Origin: a bacterium Ga0077546
GTDB taxonomy: Bacteria > Cyanobacteriota > Vampirovibrionia > Obscuribacterales > Obscuribacteraceae
Reading direction: 5' to 3'
DNA: 20,592 nt
Assembly: GCA_001464165.1 (NCBI GenBank)
Contig: LNEX01000580.1
Coordinates: forward strand, 1-20,592
The translations under genes and the position numbers were made by a program. The stretch's first letter is position 1; each line of letters begins with the position of its first letter. Under the pieces are notes generated by a model, which was not told where the DNA came from, made no database searches, and saw nothing but the letters and a program-made list of their open reading frames with translations. Positions 9,009 through 15,991 of this stretch are shown in pieces.

Positions 9009-9173
9009 GTGACGGAATCTCAAGCACAAGCTCGCGCTTTGGCTCAAGCTGTTCTCAGCTGTTCACCACATTTTGACAGGAAATTAGTTGCGCGTAACAT
9101 TTGCAGAAGCATGTTGTTGAGCATGACAACTGATGTCTGCGCGCGGAAGTTTCCAGATGTGGTTAGAGACTGA
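9009..9173 (+). CDS. Doubtful 54-residue small ORF
   Basis: A GTG-initiated frame of 54 codons lies in the divergent spacer. AGGAGG (8998-9003) is placed five bases before the GTG, the strongest ribosome-site match seen in that spacer. The product would be Ala/Gln-rich at its N-terminus, with three cysteines in all and several basic residues in its second half. No family is recognised and no membrane helix is clear. The AGGAGG also falls in a short CTCC/GGAG inverted repeat inside the leader of the opposite-strand aminopeptidase gene, so it may be chance. Confidence 0.2.
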   Translation: MTESQAQARALAQAVLSCSPHFDRKLVARNICRSMLLSMTTDVCARKFPDVVRD

Positions 9174-9462
9174 TGTTCAGCGATTGGACCAAAGTTAAGA
9201 GCAGTGAAGGAGATATATAACCAAGTTACGTAAAACGCCTCTTGAGAATCAACTCTGCTCAAGCTAATAAATGCTCATGAGCTTTTAAGTAAAGAAGCCT
9301 TAGTTGCCTCGCTTTTGAGCCTGCTAATGCTTGCAGGAAGGTTGTTTGAAAGTTGACAAGTGGATGCGCTGTTGCGCCATTGCTAAAGCAAAATGAGAAA
9401 CAATTTTCTTGGCAACCAGGTTGAATCAGTTTGATAGCTCACTAAAAATTGGTTTTTCTAGG

Positions 9463-9492
9463 GCTAATTATTTTCTCGTTCTCATAATTAGC
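9463..9492. promoter_or_regulatory. Perfect 9-bp inverted repeat, possible operator
   Basis: GCTAATTAT at 9463-9471 is mirrored exactly by ATAATTAGC at 9484-9492, with a 12-base gap. Half-site centres are 21 bases apart, two helical turns, as for a dimeric repressor or activator site. It lies near the middle of the divergent spacer. It could instead form an AT-rich hairpin. No regulator gene is present to pair with it. Confidence 0.4.
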
Positions 9493-9704
9493 AGAGGGCG
9501 GGAAGCTTCAGTGTGACCAGTTCTCGTTAGTTGACGCAACCCTCGCCATTAGTGCCTCTTGGCAGCCAGATCTTCAATATATCTTAGGTGTATAGACTCT
9601 TCTTGAATTCCTGATCTGTAATTTCATAGGGTTACATCACGTTTAGTTCTTCCACCCCTCTTCCTCTCAAATCTAACTCAAAAACAAGCACGTTCTAACT
9701 TCAA

Positions 9705-9742
9705 CCATCTCTGATACCACGCGCAGTGCGCGTAGGAGATGG
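9705..9742 (+). promoter_or_regulatory. Leader hairpin upstream of the M4 peptidase gene
   Basis: The outer stem CCATCTC/GAGATGG (9705-9711, 9736-9742) encloses an inner stem ACGCGC/GCGCGT (9719-9724, 9728-9733) around an AGT loop. It sits about 115 bases before the ATG at 9859. It could be a 5'-UTR structure or a binding site. Confidence 0.35.
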
Positions 9743-9858
9743 CTTGCTAGTTGGATGCTTGCTTCTAGAGCCGATTTGGTGGGGATTCAGCGTGTTTGAA
9801 ACTAAGCAATTTTCTAACTCAACCCTCTAAATCTCGCATTTTGCGAAAGGAAACTACC

Positions 9859-10875
9859 ATGACACACCGCGATTTCGACGGTTTCATCCCGTCTTCGTTC
9901 TTGCTCGAGCTTGCCAACCGCAACCCGAACAATCTCTCCCTGGTCACCACCATTCTGGCCACCCAGAAGCTGTCCCAGGCCGCCCGCAACCACACCGTCC
10001 GTTACCGTCTCGCCGCCGGCAAGGCCGAGCGCCAGATCTATGACGCCAAGAACGCAACGCGCCTGCCTGGCACCCGCGCTCGCTTCGAAGGCGAAAAGGT
10101 CACCGGCGACAAGACCACCGACAATGCCTACGACTACCATGGCGGCATGCGCGACTTCCTCTTGCAGGAATTCGGCTGGAACTCCATCGACGGCAAGGGC
10201 ATGAACCTGGTGGGCACTGTCCACTACGGCCGCAACTACAACAACGCCTTCTGGAACGGTCAGCAGATGACCTACGGCGACGGCGATGGCGTGATCTTCG
10301 TCACCTTCGTCGAGCCCGTTGTCGTCGGCCACGAGCTCTCCCACGGCGTCACCGAAATGACCTCTGGTCTCGACTACCAGGGCGAATCTGGTGCGCTGAA
10401 CGAAAGCTTCTCCGATGTGATGGGCGTCTGCTTCCGGCAGTGGCTCAACAAGGAGACCGCTGACAAGGCCAAGTGGCTCGTCGGTGAAGGCATCTTTGGC
10501 CCCACCATCAAGGGCAAGGCCCTGCGCTCCATGATCGCCCCGGGCACTGCCTACAACGATCCGAAGTTGGGCAAGGACCCGCAGCCTGACCACTACAGCA
10601 AGCTGTACCGTGGTTCGGGCGACAACGGTGGCGTGCACATCAACTCGGGCATCCCGAACAAGGCCTTCGCCCTGTTCGCCATCGCCGTCGGCGGCTACTC
10701 CTGGAAGGAGCCGGCGCACGTGTGGTGGGAGTCGAACTCTGGCACCAACCGCGTCGGCAGCACCGCTTCCATCGCCGACTTCGCCAAGAAGACGGTGGAG
10801 AACTGCACCAAGATGTGCCCGCAGCATGTCGCCAAGCTGAAGCAGGCTTGGAGCGACGTCGGCGTCACTGTCTAA
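9859..10875 (+). CDS. Protealysin-like M4 metallopeptidase (thermolysin family)
   Basis: A 338-residue zinc endopeptidase of family M4, of the short protealysin type, and not the long secreted thermolysin type. It shows HELSH (158-162), the third zinc ligand E182 in NESFSD, and the catalytic His260 in DNGGVH with the following NSGIPNKAF block. The first 50 or so residues correspond to the short protealysin propeptide, but the usual Pro-Pro-Tyr motif reads Pro-Ser-Ser here (residues 11-13). There is no signal peptide, as in protealysin. The ATG at 9859 has AAAGGA about 7 bases upstream; the frame opens earlier at 9796, without a comparable site. The usual emfourin inhibitor gene is not adjacent: the next gene is fadE. 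Likely substrates are cytosolic or host-type proteins, unproven. Confidence 0.93.
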   Translation: MTHRDFDGFIPSSFLLELANRNPNNLSLVTTILATQKLSQAARNHTVRYRLAAGKAERQIYDAKNATRLPGTRARFEGEKVTGDKTTDNAYDYHGGMRDFLLQEFGWNSIDGKGMNLVGTVHYGRNYNNAFWNGQQMTYGDGDGVIFVTFVEPVVVGHELSHGVTEMTSGLDYQGESGALNESFSDVMGVCFRQWLNKETADKAKWLVGEGIFGPTIKGKALRSMIAPGTAYNDPKLGKDPQPDHYSKLYRGSGDNGGVHINSGIPNKAFALFAIAVGGYSWKEPAHVWWESNSGTNRVGSTASIADFAKKTVENCTKMCPQHVAKLKQAWSDVGVTV

Positions 10876-10988
10876 GCTCTCTCTTTCTCTCTGTATAGGA
10901 ATGCGGCATCAACTAAGAAGTGGCTGCCATCTGGCAAGTGCTGCTTAGTAGCCTGGTGACATTCACTGATGCATTGCAACTTGCCCTC

Positions 10989-11021
10989 CCGCTGTGATTC
11001 GTTGTTGCAGCGGTGCTTTTT
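10989..11021 (+). terminator. Candidate terminator of the M4 gene
   Basis: CCGCTG (10989-10994) pairs with CAGCGG (11008-11013) and five T residues follow three bases later (11017-11021). The loop is large at 13 bases. It lies 114 bases past the stop. Confidence 0.4.
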
Positions 11022-11073
11022 AGGGCACTTGTGCTCAGTGATTGTTTACCAGGTGATGCCGCATCTCTTTCCT

Positions 11074-11097
11074 CTGCCTTTCTTTTCTGAAAGGCAG
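11074..11097 (+). promoter_or_regulatory. Perfect 9-bp hairpin in the M4-fadE spacer
   Basis: CTGCCTTTC at 11074-11082 pairs exactly with GAAAGGCAG at 11089-11097 around a six-base TTTTCT loop. No T-tract follows, so it may be a leader element of fadE or a read-through trap after the M4 gene. Confidence 0.35.
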
Positions 11098-11117
11098 TCG
11101 TCCTTCCCAAACAATAA

Positions 11118-11139
11118 GCAGACAAATTTTGGTGTCTGC
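11118..11139 (+). promoter_or_regulatory. 7-bp dyad close upstream of fadE
   Basis: GCAGACA (11118-11124) and TGTCTGC (11133-11139) are perfect inverted copies with an eight-base gap, ending 31 bases before the fadE ATG. It could be an operator or a 5'-UTR hairpin. It does not resemble the E. coli FadR site as I know it. Confidence 0.35.
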
Positions 11140-11170
11140 AGAAATTCAACCATCTAAAGTAGGAACTCAC

Positions 11171-13483
11171 ATGAGTAACAACAAGCAAAATCCGCAGGGG
11201 TCAGTTGCTGGTCCCAATAGTGGGAGCTCCAGCAAGGGCCGTCAGGGCGACTTTTTCTTCCGCTTCATCCTCAACACGATGAAGAAGATGAAAGTCCTCC
11301 CGCAAATCTCCGAAACCGAGCGACAGGCGCTTGAGGCCGGAGATGTCTGGCTTGATGGCGATATCTTCGCTGGCAAGCCCAACTTCCGTTCGATGCTCGA
11401 GAAGCCCTACGGCGGGCTGACTGCAGAAGAGCAAGCCTTCATCGCCGGCCCTCTCGTCGAGCTGTGCCGCATGTTCGACCACTACGAAGTCGGCCAGACG
11501 CGCCGGGTTCCGCAGGACGTCGATGACTTCATCAAAGCCCAGGGCTTTATGGGGCTGATTATCCCGAAGCAGTACGGAGGCCGCGAGTTCTCTCGGTTGG
11601 CCGTCTCGACCATCCTGCACATCCTCACGCCCTACTCGTTCACCGTCGGTGTACGGGTGATGATCCCCAACTCGCTTGGTGCGGGCGAACTGATCATCCA
11701 CTACGGCACTGATGCACAGAAGAAGTTCTACCTGCCGAAGTTGGCCAGCGGCGAGTTCGTGCCCTGCTTCGGTCTGACCGAAAAGGAAGCCGGCTCTGAT
11801 GCGGCCAGCATGAAGTCTGAAGGTGTGGTCTTCCGTGACACCGACGGCCAGGTCAAAATCCGGATGAACTTCGAGAAGCGCTACATCACGCTGGCGCCCA
11901 TCGCCAACCTCTGCACCGTTGCCCTTCAGCTGTCGGATCCCGACAATCTGACCGGCAAGGCCACTGCGGAGAACAAGGGCGATATCGGCATCACCTGCGT
12001 GCTGATCCACAAGGGCACTCCCGGTTTCGTCAACGGTAATCACCACATCCCCATTGGCGAGCCCTTCGATAACGGCACGCTCAAGGGTGTGGATGTGGTC
12101 GTTCCGGTCGAGAACATCATTGGCGGAGTTGATTACGCCGGAGGCGGCTGGAAGATGCTCATGGAGCAGCTTGCCGGCGGTCGCTGCGTCTCTCTCCCGG
12201 CTGGTGCGGTCGGCAACCTCAAGCTGTCGGCAGCCGCCGTCGGTTCATATTCGATGGTCAGGTCGCAGTTCAATCGCCAGATTGGTCAGATGGAAGGCAT
12301 CGAGGAGAAGGTAGCCTCGGTGGCCGGCATGACCTACATGCTGGATGCGGCGCGTATCTTCGTCTGCTCGGCCGTTGATTCGGGCGTTCAGCCCCCAGTG
12401 ACCTCCGCTGTGTTGAAGGCATACACCACCGAGATCGCCCGCAAGGCCGGTATCGATGCCATGGATGTCTTCGCCGGCGCTGGCGTCATGCAGGGCCCGC
12501 GTAACATCCTCTCCAAGGGATACACCGGAGCACCTGTTGGTATCACCGTTGAGGGTGCCAACATCCTCACCCGCACGCTGATGATTTTCGGTCAGGGTGC
12601 GACCCGCTGCCATCCGTATGCGCTCAAGGTGGTGCATGCGGTGGACGACAATGACGTGCCAGCCTTCCGTAACAACCTGTGCGGCTGGATGCTGCACTTC
12701 GGTTTGGGCATGGTGCGCACCGGCGTGCGGGGCCTCACTCGCGGCTGGACCACGAGCATCCCCAAAGTCGCTCCCGAGACCAAGACCTACTACAGGCGCC
12801 TCGGTTGGGCTGCGGCGCATTTCGGCACTCTCACCGACCTGGCTATGTTCACGGTTGGTGGCAAGCTGAAGTCGCGCCAGATGCTCACCGGACGTTACGC
12901 TGATGCGGTCGCCTGGATGCTGCTCGGTTTCTCGGCGCTCCGGCGCTTCGAGGCTGAAGGGCGTCGCAAGGAAGACCTGCCGCTGGTGCACTACGCTCTG
13001 TCCAAGGCACTCAGCGAAGTGCAGACGGCCTTCGAAGGCATTTATGCCAATTTCGAAGCGCCCGTCCTCGGTTTCCTGATGCGCACGGTAGGCATGGCAA
13101 TGCTGCGGATCAACCCGCTTGGCCATGCACCTTCTGATGCAGTCGCTCGCAAGGCGGCAAGGACTCTGCAGACCTACGGAGACCAGTTCAATCGTCTCAC
13201 CGAAGGCGTCTTCGTAGACCACGAAGAGGCTCCGGGGCTCGGTCAACTGATCCATGCCTTCCGCCTCACCACCGAGGCCCAGGCGACGGTTGACAGCATC
13301 ATCACGGCGCAAAGGTCGAGGCAGTTGCCTCGTGGTGCCATCAACGAGTCGATTGCCGCTCAGGCAGTCACACTTGGTGTGATCACTCAGACCGCAGCGG
13401 ATCGTCTGTCGCTGGCGCAGGCCGCTAAGAGGAAAGTGATCGAAGTCGACGTCTTTACTCCCGACCAGTACTACCGCGACTGA
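11171..13483 (+). CDS. fadE: Acyl-CoA dehydrogenase, FadE type
   Basis: A 770-residue FAD-dependent acyl-CoA dehydrogenase that should catalyse the first step of fatty-acid beta-oxidation. It aligns by eye with E. coli FadE along most of its length: the GLTEKEAGSD substrate/FAD motif (201-210), KRYITLAPIA (236-245), the catalytic Glu461 in VEGANILTR, and GQGATRCHPY (474-483), followed by the FadE-specific C-terminal domain (DUF1974 type). E. coli FadE starts with about 75 residues of membrane anchor; here they are replaced by about 25 hydrophilic Gly/Ser/Asn-rich residues, so this enzyme is predicted soluble. The ATG at 11171 is chosen for the AGGA about 7 bases upstream; the frame opens at 11129. 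No other beta-oxidation gene is in the window. Confidence 0.93.
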   Translation: MSNNKQNPQGSVAGPNSGSSSKGRQGDFFFRFILNTMKKMKVLPQISETERQALEAGDVWLDGDIFAGKPNFRSMLEKPYGGLTAEEQAFIAGPLVELCRMFDHYEVGQTRRVPQDVDDFIKAQGFMGLIIPKQYGGREFSRLAVSTILHILTPYSFTVGVRVMIPNSLGAGELIIHYGTDAQKKFYLPKLASGEFVPCFGLTEKEAGSDAASMKSEGVVFRDTDGQVKIRMNFEKRYITLAPIANLCTVALQLSDPDNLTGKATAENKGDIGITCVLIHKGTPGFVNGNHHIPIGEPFDNGTLKGVDVVVPVENIIGGVDYAGGGWKMLMEQLAGGRCVSLPAGAVGNLKLSAAAVGSYSMVRSQFNRQIGQMEGIEEKVASVAGMTYMLDAARIFVCSAVDSGVQPPVTSAVLKAYTTEIARKAGIDAMDVFAGAGVMQGPRNILSKGYTGAPVGITVEGANILTRTLMIFGQGATRCHPYALKVVHAVDDNDVPAFRNNLCGWMLHFGLGMVRTGVRGLTRGWTTSIPKVAPETKTYYRRLGWAAAHFGTLTDLAMFTVGGKLKSRQMLTGRYADAVAWMLLGFSALRRFEAEGRRKEDLPLVHYALSKALSEVQTAFEGIYANFEAPVLGFLMRTVGMAMLRINPLGHAPSDAVARKAARTLQTYGDQFNRLTEGVFVDHEEAPGLGQLIHAFRLTTEAQATVDSIITAQRSRQLPRGAINESIAAQAVTLGVITQTAADRLSLAQAAKRKVIEVDVFTPDQYYRD

Positions 13484-13541
13484 GGTGACCTGAGGGTCAT
13501 CGCACCGTTTGTAGTACCGCTAAGTAATTAGCGTTTAGTAC
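13484..13541 (+). terminator. Tandem hairpins after fadE
   Basis: GGTGACC/GGTCATC (13484-13490, 13495-13501; one G-U pair) begins immediately after the stop. A second hairpin, CGCTAA/TTAGCG around GTAA (13518-13533), follows, with outer GTAC arms (13514-13517, 13538-13541) and a short TTT after the inner stem. Termination is plausible but weak. Confidence 0.35.
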
Positions 13542-13632
13542 AAATTCGCTCTCTCACGACAGCGCCTCACTTGGTTCGGTAAGCAATTGCCGGGCCAGGT
13601 GGGGTGTCTTTTTACAGCTTTTTTCAACTGCA

Positions 13633-13676
13633 CAGCTGGAAAACAGCTGAAATTTAACTCCCGCTTTCAAGCGGAA
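13633..13676 (+). promoter_or_regulatory. Structured leader before the zincin-like gene
   Basis: Two CAGCTG palindromes (13633-13638, 13644-13649) can pair around a five-base GAAAA loop. A second hairpin, CCGCTT/AAGCGG, occupies about 13661-13674 and ends just upstream of the AAGAAGGG ribosome site for the ATG at 13688. Such a stem beside the ribosome site could modulate translation. Confidence 0.3.
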
Positions 13677-13687
13677 GAAGGGTCAAC

Positions 13688-15865
13688 ATGTCAAATAACA
13701 AACCTGTACAAATCATCATCGACCTCAAGTCGAGTGATGACGGCAGCGACCGCAAGCCGCACGGCCATCATGGTTCGTGTCGTCCTCATGTGGTCATCTG
13801 CCCCGGCTACGGCAACAAGGATTTTCCTTTCCCCAACGCCGAAGACCTGACCGTTCGGGCGCTCACTCGCCTGAAGAAGAAACAAGCCGACGCCAAGGCC
13901 GCACAGGCTGAAGGTGGCGACGTCAACACCGACGGCATCGGCTCCAAGTCAAGCAAGGGCCAGCGCCCTTTTGATACTGCCGGTAGTGGCCACAGCCACG
14001 AACACATTACCGGCGCGTGTTCGGATGATTCAAAAGATTCGTGGGATGGTCTCGGCAAAGATCAGACCTTCGTTCCCGGTATGCCCAACCTGGGCCAGAT
14101 TCCCAAGCCAGCCGCTGTCATCGCCCAGTCAAAGCGGGCGCGTGAAAACGGCATCGACGGCACGCTCTTCGTAGCGGCCGGCGGTCTGCGGGAACTTCTG
14201 GAAGACGGCAAGTACGATGCCATTGTCGCCGAGCGTTTCGACGACTTGGTCGACAAGGTCAACTGGGCCCGCGACAACATGGGTCCCAAGTACCAGCGTG
14301 CCGTGGAGAGCCTCAGCTCTCAGCTGAGCAAGTTGCGTGAAGTCTATCTCGGCGCCCTTCCCCGGGTGCTGGATGGTCTGCGCGCTCAGAACCCTGGTGT
14401 GGGTGAGGGTCGCTTGATTGAAGCGGCCGTGGAAGTGCTCGATGAAGAGCTCAAGCAGATCATTTCTGTGCTGCGTATCTGGACCGATGCTTTCGGTCAG
14501 CAGCGCGGTGGCAGCTACAAGCAGCTTGACGCTGTTGTCTTCGCTGTCGAGCAGGCTTTCTTGCTCTTCGAAGGCAACGACCCCTCGCAGCCTCTGTCGA
14601 ACGACGTCACCACCCGTCTGAAGAATCGCGTCTTCGGCGTTGGTGATACCTTCGTTGCCCGTTTCAGTGGCGAAGGTCCGGCTACCCTGCCTGGTACCCG
14701 TGGTCCGGTGCGTGCACACGCTCTGGAAGTTCCCCACGACGAGCGGCATTTCATCACCCTGATGCTGGTGCTCTACATGCACGAGTTCCGCCACGATGTC
14801 TTCCATGACGTGGAAGGCATGGGTGAAGAGCTGACCGCAGTGGTGAGCAAGGCAATCATGCAGGCTGCTGGTAAGGGTGAACTCAAGCTCACTCGCGAGC
14901 ACGTCAACATCGGCAAGCAGCGTGTGCCCCTGGCCAATCTGCTGACCAAGATGTATGCCGACACCATCGGTGAGGTCGATGCCGACGTTTCTGGCGGCGT
15001 TCTGCTTGCTGGTCCGGCCTTCCTCTATAACATGTTGATGACGTTCTCCGCCTTCAATTCCCGTCGGCGCGGCGTCTTCAACCAGCGTCAGCTGTTGCGC
15101 ACTTCCTCTTTCTATGAAATGGAAGAGAATGCCAACGGTCAGATGGCGCTGTCCTTCCTGCCGCACCCGCCCGACTACATCCGGGCGCACATCGTTGCTG
15201 CCGCCCTCGATGAGATCGGCATGCCCGATGAGGCCAAGCAGTGTCGCCTGCTGGCCGACCAGGCCGTGGGTTGCGACGTCAACGGCACCAAGGGTCGTCC
15301 GACCATCAAGATTCCGGTGGAAGACATCAAGCGTGCCGCGCCTTTTGTGGCTCGCGCGCTGATTCGCACTCCCCTCGAATCGCTGGGCAAGGTCAGCACC
15401 GGTGAAGTGATTTACTGGACGCCCAAGTCTGAGGCCAAGGCCCAGATGTTGGCTGAAATGATGATGGACGGTGAGTCGCAGCTGCCAACCGACAAGGGTG
15501 ACATTCACGTCACTCACGTCATCGCTGCGGCATCGCTCGCTTACTGGGGCCTGTGCAAATCGGGTACTCAGCCGCGTGATGGTGCTGCCGTTATCGAAGC
15601 CACTGCTCTGAAGATGATCGACCAGGTGCGCAACGCCTTCGAGACTCGCAAGGCAGCTCTCGAAGCAGAAGCCGCAGAAGCCGCTCGTTTGGCCGAAGCA
15701 GCGAAAGCTGAAGCGGCCAAGACCGTGCCTGCTGGTGATGAAACCGGTGGCGAAACTGGTGACACTTCCGGCGCCGAAGACCAAGATACTGGACCAGATG
15801 GAGCTGGCCCAGCTAACGGTGGAACCGATTCGGCTAACCCCGAAGCAGTGACCACCGAAGAGTAA
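13688..15865 (+). CDS. Unrecognised 725-residue protein with zincin (gluzincin-like) motifs
   Basis: I know no family for this protein. Three motifs in order match the gluzincin layout of M48-type peptidases: HEFRH (365-369) on a hydrophobic helix, then E429-V-D-A-D433 (ExxAD, E as presumed third zinc ligand), then HPPDYIR (494-500). There is no signal peptide or membrane helix, unlike most M48 members. The N-terminus (about 1-50) is rich in His and Cys (HGHHGSC at 25-31); residues 140-310 look helical; an Ala/Glu helix (about 652-680) leads to a Gly/Thr/Asp-rich tail. AAGGG lies about 6 bases before the ATG. Residues 1-5 (MSNNK) equal the start of the FadE upstream. Peptidase activity is inference; the frame itself is secure, with neighbour-like codon usage. 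Confidence 0.85.
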   Translation: MSNNKPVQIIIDLKSSDDGSDRKPHGHHGSCRPHVVICPGYGNKDFPFPNAEDLTVRALTRLKKKQADAKAAQAEGGDVNTDGIGSKSSKGQRPFDTAGSGHSHEHITGACSDDSKDSWDGLGKDQTFVPGMPNLGQIPKPAAVIAQSKRARENGIDGTLFVAAGGLRELLEDGKYDAIVAERFDDLVDKVNWARDNMGPKYQRAVESLSSQLSKLREVYLGALPRVLDGLRAQNPGVGEGRLIEAAVEVLDEELKQIISVLRIWTDAFGQQRGGSYKQLDAVVFAVEQAFLLFEGNDPSQPLSNDVTTRLKNRVFGVGDTFVARFSGEGPATLPGTRGPVRAHALEVPHDERHFITLMLVLYMHEFRHDVFHDVEGMGEELTAVVSKAIMQAAGKGELKLTREHVNIGKQRVPLANLLTKMYADTIGEVDADVSGGVLLAGPAFLYNMLMTFSAFNSRRRGVFNQRQLLRTSSFYEMEENANGQMALSFLPHPPDYIRAHIVAAALDEIGMPDEAKQCRLLADQAVGCDVNGTKGRPTIKIPVEDIKRAAPFVARALIRTPLESLGKVSTGEVIYWTPKSEAKAQMLAEMMMDGESQLPTDKGDIHVTHVIAAASLAYWGLCKSGTQPRDGAAVIEATALKMIDQVRNAFETRKAALEAEAAEAARLAEAAKAEAAKTVPAGDETGGETGDTSGAEDQDTGPDGAGPANGGTDSANPEAVTTEE

Positions 15866-15928
15866 CCTGGTGGTTCCGCTGGCGGCAACGTCAACGGTCA
15901 GCCCACCTCATAAAAAGAAGAAGACATC

Positions 15929-15962
15929 GAGCGCCCTGACTAACTCCAAAGTCGGGGCGCTC
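15929..15962 (+). terminator. Strong GC hairpin between the zincin-like and DG-repeat genes
   Basis: A 13-bp stem (15929-15941 with 15950-15962, one G-U pair) closes an eight-base loop. No T-tract follows rightward, so it may attenuate and not fully end transcription. The A-rich left flank would serve as a T-tract on the other strand, but no leftward gene uses it. Confidence 0.45.
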
Positions 15963-15991
15963 CTGTCATCCACCTTAAAAGGTCTAGATCT

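Larger units (their letters stand above)
8967..9858. other. 892-base divergent intergenic region
   Basis: This AT-richer spacer separates the leftward M1 gene from the rightward M4 gene and must hold promoters for both. It contains a perfect 9-bp dyad (9463-9492), a leader hairpin (9705-9742), a short GTG frame with a strong ribosome site (9009-9173), and several TTGACA-like words (for example 9073-9078 and 9353-9358). None of these words has a convincing partner -10 box, so I do not call a promoter. No tRNA or repeat array is visible. Confidence 0.8.

Noticed and set aside
9073..9100. TTGACA plus TAACAT with a 16-base spacer as a rightward promoter
   Set aside because: The -35 word is perfect, but the -10 matches only four of six and the implied leader to the M4 gene would be about 750 bases. 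Not strong enough to call.
9044..9262. TTG-initiated 72-codon minus-strand frame whose stop overlaps an ATG at 9047
   Set aside because: The stop/start overlap looked like translational coupling, but the TTG has no ribosome site and the ATG at 9047 is not the favoured M1 start.
10876..11170. Search for an emfourin-like inhibitor gene after the M4 peptidase
   Set aside because: The spacer is only 295 bases and carries no frame of suitable length or composition with a ribosome site; the only listed frames are short and unlike emfourin.
14129..15784. Minus-strand open frame of 551 codons across the zincin-like gene
   Set aside because: It is an antisense shadow. The plus frame has the ribosome site, the ordered motifs and the codon use of its neighbours. 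Similar shadows at 9814-10827, 12245-13312 and 17593-18636 were rejected for the same reason.
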